Notes under the pieces: model-generated
Seen by the model: the letters and a program-made list of their open reading frames with translations, nothing else
The model's database searches: none
What the model was told of the DNA's origin: nothing
Shown here: positions 8,483-18,060 of the stretch, in pieces
How the letters are laid out: the number at the start of each line of letters is the position of its first letter
How positions within the stretch are numbered: position 1 is the first letter of the stretch
NCBI RefSeq assembly: GCF_000019225.1
Contig: NC_010995.1
Coordinates: 3,046,501-3,110,500, forward strand
DNA from: Cellvibrio japonicus Ueda107
GTDB lineage: Bacteria > Pseudomonadota > Gammaproteobacteria > Pseudomonadales > Cellvibrionaceae
DNA: 64,000 nt
Reading direction: 5' to 3'
Program-made: the position numbers and the translations under genes

Positions 8483-9289
8483 ATGAAACCATTAAAAAAT
8501 ATGCTGTTTTGGCCCGTTTTATTTATCAGCCAAACTATTGCCCTGGCCCTGCTCTGCTGGCATTTACTCGCGCAGGTACATTTTGCCTACCCGGCAGGCT
8601 ATCAATTGCTCGACCTGCAAAGCCATATTGCCGAATTCGCACCGCTCAATCGCCATAAGGATGATTTTGAATTGGCAACCAAAGAAGACCATTGGCGTTT
8701 ATTTGGTGAAATCAGCGATGCAGTGCAAAACCACGGCGAAGGCCTGCGCGATATTCGCTATAGATTGGCAAATGGAGAGACAACGGCATTCATGCACGAG
8801 GCAGAAATTATCCACTTGCAAGATGTCGCCAATGTCATTGATATTTTTTACATGACCGGTGCAGTCTGCTGGCTGCTCTGGCTAATCACCCTTGCCATCG
8901 CCTACTGGCAACGTTTTAGTCTGCCATCACCGCGAAAAATCCTGCTGGGTTTCATTGGCAGCTTATTGGTGCTCAGTTTGATTATTATCGCCATAGGGCC
9001 GACCAGCGTATTTTATTGGTTACATGTACAGATTTTTCCCGATGAGCATCAATGGTTTTTCTATTATCAGGATTCGCTGATGACAACCCTGATGAAGGCA
9101 CCCGATATCTTTGCGTTCATCTGTGTATTACTGGTCCTGCTCTTAACGCTTTTTTGGGGCGCGAGCTTTTGGGGGATGAAAACCTTACTCTCAAAACCGG
9201 AAATTAACGCACCACCGCCGGCAAAGAACACACGAGCGACGAACACAAAGGCAGCGAAAAAAAATGCCCACCCAAAGCCAGGCCAATAG
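8483..9289 (+). CDS. DUF1461 (TIGR01906-type) integral membrane protein
   Basis: 268 residues with an N-terminal transmembrane helix (9-30), a roughly 90-residue exposed loop, then three further helices (about 120-140, 155-178, 210-235) and a Lys/Thr/Ala-rich tail. The loop motif HEAEIIHLQDVANVI and the later FPDEHQWFFYYQDSLMTTL segment match the pattern of the DUF1461 family, whose function is unknown. The stop codon lies inside a strong bidirectional terminator shared with the convergent GH2 gene. ATG at 8483 has no strong ribosome site. Confidence 0.75.
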   Translation: MKPLKNMLFWPVLFISQTIALALLCWHLLAQVHFAYPAGYQLLDLQSHIAEFAPLNRHKDDFELATKEDHWRLFGEISDAVQNHGEGLRDIRYRLANGETTAFMHEAEIIHLQDVANVIDIFYMTGAVCWLLWLITLAIAYWQRFSLPSPRKILLGFIGSLLVLSLIIIAIGPTSVFYWLHVQIFPDEHQWFFYYQDSLMTTLMKAPDIFAFICVLLVLLLTLFWGASFWGMKTLLSKPEINAPPPAKNTRATNTKAAKKNAHPKPGQ

Positions 9290-9303
9290 TTGCCTGGCTT
9301 TTT
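9274..9303. terminator. Bidirectional terminator between DUF1461 and GH2 genes
   Basis: AAAGCCAGGC, an 8-base loop, GCCTGGCTTTTT. It includes the stop codon of the plus-strand gene and lies 33 bases beyond the stop of the minus-strand gene; A and T runs on both sides suit both directions. Confidence 0.85.
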
Positions 9304-9336
9304 ACACTCAAACACTTACACCTCAACGTCCAGCGT

Positions 9337-12195
9337 TTACTGCAAGCTGTGTGCTTCCAGGCTCACCAAGCCATCAATACCCGCCGGGTTATTGCCCTCT
9401 CCCTGCACCACTACATTCAACTGGCGCAGCCCTTGGCCAGCCGGTAAATTCAAACGCAATTCACCGGCGGCATAGTGCGTTTTTTGACCCAGTAATTTGC
9501 CATCCAGCCAGACCTCTGCCTTACCGGTAATGCGCCGGAAATGAATACTGGCCTTGCCATCGGATAAATCCTGGCGCGCGGTGAAATGGGTACGGTATAA
9601 ACGCCAGCTGCCACCCTGGTTTTCACCCTGCGCGGGAGGATGTTCCAGCATGGGAACCTGTCCCCAGCCCCAGGTGTTCATATCGTTATCGGCTACCACT
9701 TGCAGTGGATCGGGGCGAGCCAGGCTCGCGGGCGAAAAGCGCCAATAATGCAACAGGCTGAGCACTGCGGTTGGTGCGACAAACGGCACCGGGGCTACCG
9801 CCTCTACCGGAATATCCAGGTGCGCTGTTTTTAACCCTGGTGCGCGGGCAGTGATACTCAACTTGCCACTCGACTCAGCATGGGATTGCACAATCAATTG
9901 CGCCAGCCCATTAAATAATGTGCGGCGGCTGCCCTTTTCATCCTCGTGGGAATTGGGGTCGCCATTGCCATGGCCAATGGATTTACCGGCCCCCTTAATC
10001 TCAAAGGTCACCCGCGGGCTCGCAACCGGGACAGCGCGGCCTTGGGCATCCAATGCACGCAGGGTAATCGGCATAGCATCCCGGCCATCGCCTTTAAGCG
10101 CCGTGCGATCCGGCATTAATTCCAGGGCAATGGCTTCACCGGTCGTTTCCACCTGTGTGTGCGCCACTTCCTGATCACCGTTATAGGCAATCGCTTCGAG
10201 TGTTCCCGGCACATAGCTAACGTCGAAAAAATTCATGCGATAGGGATCGACAAGCTGCTCACCCAACACACGACCATTGAGCAACAGTTTTACCCGCTCG
10301 CTATTACTCATCACCATCACGCGGATCTTTTCACCTTCTTTACCGGCCCAGTTCCAGTGGGGTGCAATATGTACCAGCGGACGGTCTTTAATCCACTGCA
10401 CCTGGTGGATGTAATAAGCCGTTTTGGCAAAACCATTTAAATCCATAATGCCAAAAAACGAACTGACGGAAGGCCACTCATGAGGTGTAGGTTCACCGCG
10501 GTAATCAAAGCCAGTCCACACAAAACCGCCGGCAACGTAAGCGCGCGTATCAATTGCCTGCCAGGCATCGCGATGACTGTTACCCCAGTAGGCAAAGTCA
10601 TCATCGTAGCTGGCAATAATGTGTTTATCCGGATCTGTGACAAATTCGCCGCGCGTCATAAATGCCGAGGTATCTTCCGAGCTGGTAAACGGCATATGCG
10701 GATTGGCAGTGTGATAGCGGTCATAATCAGGCACCTGGTAATTTGCGCCCAATACATCGACAGCATGGGAGACATTAAGCGGCGTAAAGAATCCGCCATT
10801 CATAGCCGCCGTTACCGGTCGGGTGTCATCCAGTGCTTTTACCGCAGCGGTCATGCGACGCACCATTTCATAACCAACCTCGCTGCCCTGCACAGGTTCT
10901 TCATTAAAGACCGACCACAACATAATACTGGGATGATGGCGGTCGCGGCGTACCATCCATTCCAGTTGCTTCAGGTAATCCGGGGAGGGATTGAAGTTGC
11001 GGTTTTCATCCATCACCACAAACCCCATGCGATCAGCCATATCCAGTACTTCCGCAGCGGGGGCATTGTGTGCAAAGCGGATGGCATTAACACCCAATTC
11101 CTTCAAGCGACGCAAACGGTATTCCCATATGGAATCCGGCACTGCCACCCCCACACCAGCGTGGTCCTGGTGGATGCACACGCCCTGTAATTTCACGTGT
11201 TGGTCATTAAGGAAAAAGCCGCGCTGTGCATCAAAACGGATACGGCGAAAACCGGTATGCAAACTGGTTTCATCGATAACCTTGCCCTCCAGCTCCACGC
11301 GGGTGTGCACACGGTAAAGCGCTGTGTTGTCTATTGACCAGAGTTGGGGATGGTTAATCCGCACGGGTAAATCCACCTGCTGGTGCGCCAACACATCCAC
11401 CTGGGCAGCTGCCTTTTTACTGGCTACCTTTTTACCCTGGGGATCAAAAACGTCTACCCTGACTGTCACCTCCGCAGGCTGTTTACCGCTGTTGTACAAG
11501 CTGACATCAACAGGGATTTCCCAGCGATTGTTACCCCGCTCACGCGGCGTCGCATGCACGCCATCAGTCACAATGTGCACCGGACTGCGCTTGACCAGCC
11601 AGGCATGGCGATAGATACCGGCCCCCTCGTACCACCAGCCCTCCATCTGCTCCGCATCCACACGGATGGCGATGGTGTTAAGCGCGTCGCCATAGCGCAG
11701 ATAGGGGGTGATATCGATATAGCTGGCGTTGTAACCCGACCAATTGCGATGCACAGGATTACCATTCACCCACAGGGTTGAGTGGGTCGCTATAGCGTCG
11801 AACTGCAATTCAAAATGGCGACCGCGATCAGCGTCCTCTACCCGCAAATAGCGCCGATACCAACCTATGCCACGCGGCCTGTAGCCCTGGGAAACATTGG
11901 CATTGGGGTCGAATGGTCCCTCCACGGCCCAATCGTGGGGCAAATCCAGCTTGCGCCAATGGGAATCATCGTATTCCAATGCTGCCGCCCCACCGGCATT
12001 GCCAGCCTTGGCGTTGTTATAGCTCGCGCCATGGCCTTTGATCTCGGGAAAAGGCACATCACCCAAATGAAACAGCCAGCCGCGATTGAGCGATAAGCGC
12101 TCGCGGGCCGATTCGGCAACCACGTCAGCAACAACGAGGGAAGGAAAACTGAGTAATAGCAGCAACCAGTATTGCCACAGGCGAGATGGGGCCAT
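9337..12195 (-). CDS. Secreted GH2 glycoside hydrolase, beta-galactosidase type
   Basis: 952 residues with a signal peptide (about 1-23, ending VVA). Order: jelly-roll sugar-binding domain (about 30-210, RGIGWYRRYL), immunoglobulin-like domain (215-320), TIM barrel (320-610), a DUF4982-like segment (about 640-700), an Ig-like domain (710-800) and a C-terminal galactose-binding-like domain (about 815-952). The acid/base is E432 in FNEEP and the likely nucleophile E507 in TSSEDTSAF, followed by the signature FVWTGFDYRGEPTP. Expected to remove non-reducing beta-galactosyl (or a related) residue in the periplasm or outside. AGGAG precedes the ATG. It sits next to a chitinase on the same strand, but a terminator separates them. 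The substrate is not certain from sequence. Confidence 0.88.
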   Translation of the reverse strand: MAPSRLWQYWLLLLLSFPSLVVADVVAESARERLSLNRGWLFHLGDVPFPEIKGHGASYNNAKAGNAGGAAALEYDDSHWRKLDLPHDWAVEGPFDPNANVSQGYRPRGIGWYRRYLRVEDADRGRHFELQFDAIATHSTLWVNGNPVHRNWSGYNASYIDITPYLRYGDALNTIAIRVDAEQMEGWWYEGAGIYRHAWLVKRSPVHIVTDGVHATPRERGNNRWEIPVDVSLYNSGKQPAEVTVRVDVFDPQGKKVASKKAAAQVDVLAHQQVDLPVRINHPQLWSIDNTALYRVHTRVELEGKVIDETSLHTGFRRIRFDAQRGFFLNDQHVKLQGVCIHQDHAGVGVAVPDSIWEYRLRRLKELGVNAIRFAHNAPAAEVLDMADRMGFVVMDENRNFNPSPDYLKQLEWMVRRDRHHPSIMLWSVFNEEPVQGSEVGYEMVRRMTAAVKALDDTRPVTAAMNGGFFTPLNVSHAVDVLGANYQVPDYDRYHTANPHMPFTSSEDTSAFMTRGEFVTDPDKHIIASYDDDFAYWGNSHRDAWQAIDTRAYVAGGFVWTGFDYRGEPTPHEWPSVSSFFGIMDLNGFAKTAYYIHQVQWIKDRPLVHIAPHWNWAGKEGEKIRVMVMSNSERVKLLLNGRVLGEQLVDPYRMNFFDVSYVPGTLEAIAYNGDQEVAHTQVETTGEAIALELMPDRTALKGDGRDAMPITLRALDAQGRAVPVASPRVTFEIKGAGKSIGHGNGDPNSHEDEKGSRRTLFNGLAQLIVQSHAESSGKLSITARAPGLKTAHLDIPVEAVAPVPFVAPTAVLSLLHYWRFSPASLARPDPLQVVADNDMNTWGWGQVPMLEHPPAQGENQGGSWRLYRTHFTARQDLSDGKASIHFRRITGKAEVWLDGKLLGQKTHYAAGELRLNLPAGQGLRQLNVVVQGEGNNPAGIDGLVSLEAHSLQ

Positions 12196-12257
12196 CGGGA
12201 GACTCCTTGCAGAATCTGTTATTAGATGCCACCCATTAAATCATATAAATAAGGAAA

Positions 12258-12278
12258 AATAAAAAGGCGGTCGCCTTC
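12258..12278 (-). terminator. Terminator after chitinase gene
   Basis: On the minus strand AAGGC, tetraloop GACC, GCCTT, then a T-rich tract. It lies 80 bases downstream of the chitinase stop and upstream of the GH2 start. Confidence 0.6.
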
Positions 12279-12356
12279 ATCAACTCATTTGAATCCAGCG
12301 CCGCAAGCAAGGAGAGGGGCACGGAAGCGGTGCTATCCGCTTCCGGTAATCATGAA

Positions 12357-14123
12357 TTAGCGGATAGTTCCCAGTACGTTGATCAGCTCACCATTCGCGG
12401 TGTCACCACTCAACTCCCAGAAGAAAGTACCACCGAGATTTTGCTGGTTAACATAGTCCATCTTGCCGGTCAGCGTCTGGGGTGTATCAAAGCTCCACCA
12501 TTCGTTACCGCACTTGGCATAGGCAGTACCGGCAATGGTATAGGTTGTCGGACACTTGGTTTTCAGCACCTTGTAATCCTCGATACCCGCCTCATAGGAG
12601 CCTGTAGCCGCACCGGTTGCAGAACCGCCGGGAGCCAGTTGGGTAACACCGTTCCAACCGCGACCATAGAAACCAACACCCAGCAGGATCTTGTTAGCCG
12701 GAATACCTTTCGACTTCAGCAGCTGCACAGCATTGTCAGATTGGTAACCGGCAATCGGAATACCCGAGTATTCATAAAGTGCAGAGTGAGGAGCCGTCGG
12801 ACCGGTCTTATCCCAGGCACCAAAGAAGTCATAGGTCATAGGCATGTAGAAATCGACATACTGTGCCGCACCGGCGTAATCGGCCGCATTGATTTTCGCC
12901 GCACCGGCGCCAATCGCAGAGGTCACCAGGTTGCTGCTGCCAAAACGGGCGCGCAGGGCTTGCATCAGGGTTTTGTACGATGCAAAACCGCTGGTATCAC
13001 AAACCAGGCCACACTCGTTGGGGTATTCCCAGTCGATATCGATACCGTCAAACACATCGGCCCAACGCGGATCTTCCACCAGGTTGTAACAGGAGTTGGC
13101 AAACGCTGTCGCATTTTGTGATGCCTGGCCAAATCCGCCCGACCAGGTCCAGCCGCCGAATGACCAGATCACTTTCAGGCCGGGATACATCTGCTTGAGT
13201 TTGCGCAACTGGTTAAAGCTGCCGCGCAGTGGTTGGTCCCAGGTATCGGCAACACCGTCCACGCTATCTGCTGCGGTATAGGCACGCTCGTAATCGGCAT
13301 AGGCATCACCAATAACACACTGGCCATTCTGCACATTACCAAAGGCGTAAAGGATGTGGGTCAGCTTGGCAGCAGAACCACTGGTATGGATATTTTTCAC
13401 GTGATAATTGCGTGCATACACGCCCCACTGGGCAAAATAGCCAACCACTTTTTTGCCACCGGGATTCACCGAACTACTGGAAGATGCCACAGAGGAAGAA
13501 CTTGAAGACACTGCGGATGAAGCCACAGAAGACGATACAACAGAGGAGGACACCACGGATGAAGACGATACAACAGAGGAGGACACCACGGATGAAGACG
13601 CTACCGATGAAGATCCACAACTGCCCTGTGCAGCCCAGACACCATCAGGACCTGAATTAGTTGCCGGATCTTGCCCCTGGGTCCACCACTTGGCCTGGTA
13701 TTTCACACCATTGTGCGAAACCTGGTTGCCACCGGTGTAAACCGCCGTTGAATTCCAGGCAGATAAGCCGCCACAACCGACAACAGAGGATGTCGAACTT
13801 GCCACAGAACTGGCTACAGAGCTGGAAACTACAGAAGAGACACTCACGGAAGAGGAACTGCTGGAGGTACCAGAGCAACTGCCCAGGCCACTCCAGGCAT
13901 TCGTCCATGCCCAACCTGAACCAGGTGCATAAGGCCCGCCTACCGTACACCAGCCACCCACCGTACATTGGTACGCAGAGCCACCGTTTTGCACAATAGC
14001 GCCAGTCGCATAACTACTGCCATCCTGATATTGGGCCACGCCACTACAATTGTAGGCGTAGGCTTTGCTGACCAGAACTGCGGGTAGCAGCGCCGACAGC
14101 ATTAGGGTCTTAACAAGTTTCAT
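12357..14123 (-). CDS. chi18D: Secreted GH18 chitinase with two chitin-binding modules
   Basis: 588 residues: signal peptide (1-23, ending AYA), a Cys-rich N-terminal module (about 24-85) that resembles CBM73/CBM5, serine linker, a CBM5 module (about 115-165, AWNSTAVYTGGNQVSHNGVKY with WWTQGQDP), a long Ser/Val linker, then GH18 (about 228-588). The catalytic motif DGIDIDWEYP is intact with E366 as proton donor; SFGGWTWS and the MTYDF segment are the other GH18 landmarks. It hydrolyses beta-1,4-linked N-acetylglucosamine chains outside the cell. GAGGAAA precedes the ATG. The symbol is tentative: it rests on my recollection of the C. japonicus chitinase set and domain order, not on a search. 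Confidence 0.9.
   Translation of the reverse strand: MKLVKTLMLSALLPAVLVSKAYAYNCSGVAQYQDGSSYATGAIVQNGGSAYQCTVGGWCTVGGPYAPGSGWAWTNAWSGLGSCSGTSSSSSSVSVSSVVSSSVASSVASSTSSVVGCGGLSAWNSTAVYTGGNQVSHNGVKYQAKWWTQGQDPATNSGPDGVWAAQGSCGSSSVASSSVVSSSVVSSSSVVSSSVVSSSVASSAVSSSSSSVASSSSSVNPGGKKVVGYFAQWGVYARNYHVKNIHTSGSAAKLTHILYAFGNVQNGQCVIGDAYADYERAYTAADSVDGVADTWDQPLRGSFNQLRKLKQMYPGLKVIWSFGGWTWSGGFGQASQNATAFANSCYNLVEDPRWADVFDGIDIDWEYPNECGLVCDTSGFASYKTLMQALRARFGSSNLVTSAIGAGAAKINAADYAGAAQYVDFYMPMTYDFFGAWDKTGPTAPHSALYEYSGIPIAGYQSDNAVQLLKSKGIPANKILLGVGFYGRGWNGVTQLAPGGSATGAATGSYEAGIEDYKVLKTKCPTTYTIAGTAYAKCGNEWWSFDTPQTLTGKMDYVNQQNLGGTFFWELSGDTANGELINVLGTIR
13528..13593 (-). repeat. Two perfect 33-bp repeats in the chitinase serine linker
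   Basis: 13528-13560 and 13561-13593 are identical and code for 11 residues each of the Ser/Val linker before the GH18 domain. Such a tandem repeat can lengthen or shorten by slippage without breaking the frame. Confidence 0.9.
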
Positions 14124-14689
14124 AGTGTTTTCCTCAACGTTTTTATATAAATACGGTGGTTGATAAACAGACTTCTGCCGTACAGACAGCCTGCTGATAA
14201 TGGATTGTGAACAACACTCTGTGAGGGCGATCCCACCCTCGACTCCTTGCCAAGCGATTAAGTTTTTTTGTTATTTCTCAGGCAAAACAATCCCACCCAG
14301 CTAAAAAGTGCAGCCGGATCACGTAGACGTTTGCGGAAAACTCTCTCATTAACTCCATTTCCAACATCTGGAAACCGATTAATGATTACAACGATGTCTC
14401 ATACAGAGACGGTTACATACAACCTTGTAGGACAGCATACAAATACTAAAAAAAGCAGCGTTTTATCGGATTAATCACAGCTTGGTGTTATTGCTCGCGT
14501 GCCGTAATTAACCACTGGTGATGATGAAAATACACCCAGCTGGACAACGTTGTCAACAACATGTAACAAACTTGGCGTAAACGTCACATTTTGAAACGCG
14601 ATTCACATCAGCAGTGCATGCCAGTCACTTTTTGCCCCATAAAAAAGCATACTTATTGCGCGCTAACACAACAATAAACAAACAGGCGA
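14124..14689. other. Long upstream region of the chitinase gene
   Basis: Over 550 bases without a credible gene. It must hold the chitinase promoter. Visible structure is limited to a TTTCCA-ACATC-TGGAAA inverted repeat (14358-14374) and a GAGGG/CCCTC hairpin (14222-14239). A 68-residue open frame here (14268-14474) has no protein-like character. Confidence 0.4.
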
Positions 14690-14729
14690 CAAGAAAACGC
14701 CCCTGATTGCAGCAGGAATTACAGGGGCG
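14690..14729 (-). terminator. Terminator after djlA
   Basis: Arms CGCCCCTG and CAGGGGCG; on the minus strand the stem is followed by TTTTCTTG. It lies 50 bases beyond the djlA stop. Confidence 0.7.
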
Positions 14730-14778
14730 AAAAAAGGGGAGAAAAGTGGAAGGTTATTACGCGTATAACCACCGACAA

Positions 14779-15576
14779 TCAGCGGCGGGATTTTTTAATA
14801 AGGTCATAGGCCGCCTGGATTTCCTGGGCACGTTCAGTCGCCGCTTTTACCATATCATCCGGTAAGCCCTGCCCGATCAACTTATCCGGGTGGTATTCAC
14901 TCATGAGTTTACGATAAGCCTTTTTCAGTTCGGCATCGCTGACACCAGGCTCAACCCCCAAAGCTTGATAGGCCAGCTGCAATTCATCAATCGCCGGTTT
15001 CTGATAATGGCCTTGATCGCGATACCCGGAACGAAATGCGTGTTGTGCGTTGAGCATGCGCAACAGCTGCTCAAAAGCAAAACCGGAAAAACCCAACTGC
15101 CCTGCCACATGCCGCAACACCCGCGCTTCCTGCTCATCCAGTTGCCCGTCCGCCATGGCAAGGTTAACCAGGTAAACCAATAACATCTGGCTGAGATTCG
15201 GGCTTGCACCGCAAACTTGCTGGAATTGCGCCAGGGTTTGGGCAATCACAAAATCTGCAGAGGTGCCTTGCTTGAACAGCTGTATAGCGTCGCGCCGATG
15301 CTCTGCCGTCAATCCCATTTTGGTCATCAGCGACTCTGTCAGGGCAATTTCTGTTTCGCTCACCCGACCGTCGGCTTTTGCCAGATGCCCCATTAACGTA
15401 AAGGTAGTTTCAAAAAAATTACGCTGGATTTTCTGTCGTTGTTCATCGCTTAACGGTGGTTTTGCATTGCGTTTTTTGTCCCAGAAAAAATGCCCGAACA
15501 ATGCCCCCAACAACCCACCCAGCAGATTGCGCGACAACAGGGTTCCAAATAAAAAGCCTAAAATTTTTCCAATCAT
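14779..15576 (-). CDS. djlA: DnaJ-like membrane co-chaperone DjlA
   Basis: 265 residues: a single N-terminal transmembrane segment rich in Gly and Leu (about 5-30), a TerB-like helical domain (about 55-170; LAKADGRVSETEI and MADGQLDEQEARVL repeats) and a C-terminal J domain (about 200-265) with the HPD motif in SEYHPDKL. The arrangement is that of DjlA, an inner-membrane partner that stimulates the ATPase of DnaK. ATG at 15576 gives the membrane segment directly; a frame extending to 15615 adds an unlikely leader. It follows selO on the same strand with a 54-base gap. Confidence 0.92.
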   Translation of the reverse strand: MIGKILGFLFGTLLSRNLLGGLLGALFGHFFWDKKRNAKPPLSDEQRQKIQRNFFETTFTLMGHLAKADGRVSETEIALTESLMTKMGLTAEHRRDAIQLFKQGTSADFVIAQTLAQFQQVCGASPNLSQMLLVYLVNLAMADGQLDEQEARVLRHVAGQLGFSGFAFEQLLRMLNAQHAFRSGYRDQGHYQKPAIDELQLAYQALGVEPGVSDAELKKAYRKLMSEYHPDKLIGQGLPDDMVKAATERAQEIQAAYDLIKKSRR

Positions 15577-15630
15577 GAATAAGGTTTTCCACTCATCAAT
15601 ACAATAATAATGCAATAAACAACACGCTTA

Positions 15631-17247
15631 TCAGGAACTGCAGGAAAGCATTGAGCACCCGGCTTTATGCCTGGCCCACTCAGGGCGTTTGGCAAAATAC
15701 CGGTCAAATTCGGGTTGTTCATCGTAGGGGTTGCGCAACAGTGTCAACAACTGCTGGACCTCGTTGTAATCCCCCTGGGTCGCTTTATCAATGGCTTGCT
15801 GTGCCATGTAATTGCGCAATACATACTTGGGATTGGTGCGATTCATCAATGCACATCGCTGCACCTCCGTCCATCCGTTCATAACAACATCCTGCTGTAT
15901 ACGCCGGGCGTAGTCCATCAGCCATTGGCGCAGCATCGCAACTTGTGTCGCATCAGGAGTTTGGTAGCAGGCAGGCAAGAAGTGCGTTAATAGATATTCG
16001 TTACTGGCGTCAAGTAAATCGACAGATGCAATACTTGCCAGGCGCCGATAGAAAATCGTCATATCCATTTCGGTAGATTGCAAAACTGCCAATAGCGATT
16101 CCACCAGTGGCTGATCTGTTTCCTGCCGGAACTGACTTAAGCCCAGCTTAGCGGCCATATCCTGTTGCGAGCAGGCTTCGTATTGCGCACGAAAATATTC
16201 CAGTCCCGCTTGCAGAGGCTCTACTTCATTGATCAGGGGATAGATAGCATTTGCCAACTGAGCCAGATTCCAAAGGGCAACACGCGGCTGGTTTCCATAG
16301 CGATAGCGGCGGCCCTGGGCATCGGTGGTATTGGGTGTCCAGTCCGGGTCGTAGCCTTCCAGCCAACCATAAGGCCCGTAATCAATGGTTAACCCAAGGA
16401 TTGACATGTTGTCGGTGTTCATCACGCCGTGCACAAATCCGACCCGCATCCAGTGTGCCATTAACTGTGCGGTGCGCTTACAAACGTCCTGGTACCAGCG
16501 CAAATAGGTGTGCTTATCCGGTGTATTGCCTTCAAGCAACGCGGGAAAATCTGCACGAATAGTAAAATCCACTAACTGGCGTAAAAGATCAATGTCGCCA
16601 CGGGCAGAGAAAATTTCAAAATTGCCGAAGCGGGTAAATCCGGGAGCGACACGGCAGACAATTGCACCAGGCTCCCACTGGGGATTGCCGTCGTAGAACA
16701 TATCGCGCCTTACCAACTCGCCCGTTGTCACCAGGCTAAGGGCGCGGGTGGTCGGTACGCCCAGATGATGCATAGCCTCGCTGCATAAAAACTCACGCAG
16801 GGAAGAGCGCAATACCGCCAGGCCATCAGCTGTGCGCGAATAGGGCGTCGGACCAGCACCTTTGAGTTGCAACGTCCAATGCTCACCGCGCTGATTGATG
16901 ACTTCGCCCAAATTAATGGCGCGCCCATCCCCCAGTTGTCCGGCCCAATTGCCAAATTGGTGTCCGCCATAACAACACGCATGGGGCTCCATACCCGGTA
17001 ATAAGCTATTACCGGCAAAAACCTGGGTAAATTCCGGCTGCGCCAGGATATCCGCGCCCAGATCCAGCAGGTCAGCAACGTCCTGTGCAGCCATGATCAA
17101 CTGTGGCGCACTGACAGGGGTGGGAGTTACACGGGAATAAACCGCACCAGTGACCTGGCGGCGATAATTTTCAACAACAGGATCGGCAGGAAGTTCACGC
17201 ACCAGACGGTTATCGAAGCGCAGATGCGCCAGGGAGCGAAGGGTCAT
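15631..17247 (-). CDS. selO: Protein adenylyltransferase SelO (YdiU/UPF0061)
   Basis: 538 residues with the pseudokinase-fold SelO features: GGHQFGNWAGQLGDGRAI near residue 110, LKGAGPTPYSRTADGLAVLRSS, and the catalytic HGVMNTDNMSILG segment. SelO proteins transfer AMP from ATP onto Ser, Thr or Tyr of target proteins and have been linked to redox stress. The C-terminus ends CSMLSCSS: two Cys close together, consistent with the conserved C-terminal Cys (Sec in mitochondrial homologues). ATG at 17247 preferred over GTG two codons earlier. Likely co-transcribed with djlA. Confidence 0.93.
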   Translation of the reverse strand: MTLRSLAHLRFDNRLVRELPADPVVENYRRQVTGAVYSRVTPTPVSAPQLIMAAQDVADLLDLGADILAQPEFTQVFAGNSLLPGMEPHACCYGGHQFGNWAGQLGDGRAINLGEVINQRGEHWTLQLKGAGPTPYSRTADGLAVLRSSLREFLCSEAMHHLGVPTTRALSLVTTGELVRRDMFYDGNPQWEPGAIVCRVAPGFTRFGNFEIFSARGDIDLLRQLVDFTIRADFPALLEGNTPDKHTYLRWYQDVCKRTAQLMAHWMRVGFVHGVMNTDNMSILGLTIDYGPYGWLEGYDPDWTPNTTDAQGRRYRYGNQPRVALWNLAQLANAIYPLINEVEPLQAGLEYFRAQYEACSQQDMAAKLGLSQFRQETDQPLVESLLAVLQSTEMDMTIFYRRLASIASVDLLDASNEYLLTHFLPACYQTPDATQVAMLRQWLMDYARRIQQDVVMNGWTEVQRCALMNRTNPKYVLRNYMAQQAIDKATQGDYNEVQQLLTLLRNPYDEQPEFDRYFAKRPEWARHKAGCSMLSCSS

Positions 17248-18060
17248 AACCACAACTCAAACAGAGACTCGCCGAGTTTATCACCCCGTCGATTGACCTG
17301 CACTCCAACAGGGGGCAATGGGCAACCCCACCCTTGGTATCTGTCCAAGGAGACCTGGTGAAAAACCATCTATCGGCCAAGGGGCTGAACTCCATCACAG
17401 AACGCTGGTGTTAGGACAATTTTTGATGCCATTTCAATTGTTCATGAGCCCAAGTTCATCCATAAAAATGGATTGTCGTCAAAATTTTTTGTTTTCCCTT
17501 AAAGCTGCTGCACCAAAATCGTCAAAACTACCTTCGCCGAAAAGTCAAAATTCCATCTTTTGGGGTATCAAATGCAAACTGTGACGACAAAATGTTCATT
17601 TCGTGACTTTTTGCACCAGTGCCCCTGGAAATTTTGCGAAGTGAATCACACTTTTTTATGCGATCTTGAGCAAATATAACTTCCACACAAGTATCAGTAC
17701 CAACCTCTCCTCACTCTCATGATGGTATTGATAGGCGTGAAAATATAATTATTAGCGACAAAACATAACGACAAAAAGCAATAGCAGCCGTGAGAGGCAA
17801 AGCGTTAATCGCGAGAAGTACCCTGTAAGGTGACCTTTGTTTCCCGGTCGTTTTACACCCTCATCAACCAACCATAATCGTTTTTGTGCCGCACACAAAG
17901 CGCAGTGGTTTCTATTGACTTAAAAAATCGTTGACCCTTTAGCACCCTGCCGTCTCTCTTCGTTGTTCGGCGTTGTGTTAATGAAAAATGTTAGCGCAAT
18001 CATTTCACACTTGTAGTGATGATTGATTCACAAACAACAATAGAACAATCGGATTAGCCA
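17248..18060. other. 800-bp non-coding region upstream of the redox cluster
   Basis: No credible ORF. It contains scattered short motifs of the form CGTCAAAA (about 17477, 17520) and CGACAAAA (about 17585, 17755, 17768), some in direct and some in related inverted form, and an AT-rich stretch (17910-17940) with TTGACT and TTGACC hexamers. It must hold the promoters of selO and of the downstream membrane-protein gene. Confidence 0.35.

Noticed and set aside
14268..14474. 68-residue frame upstream of the chitinase gene
   Set aside because: No ribosome site, no start context and no protein-like pattern; treated as promoter DNA.
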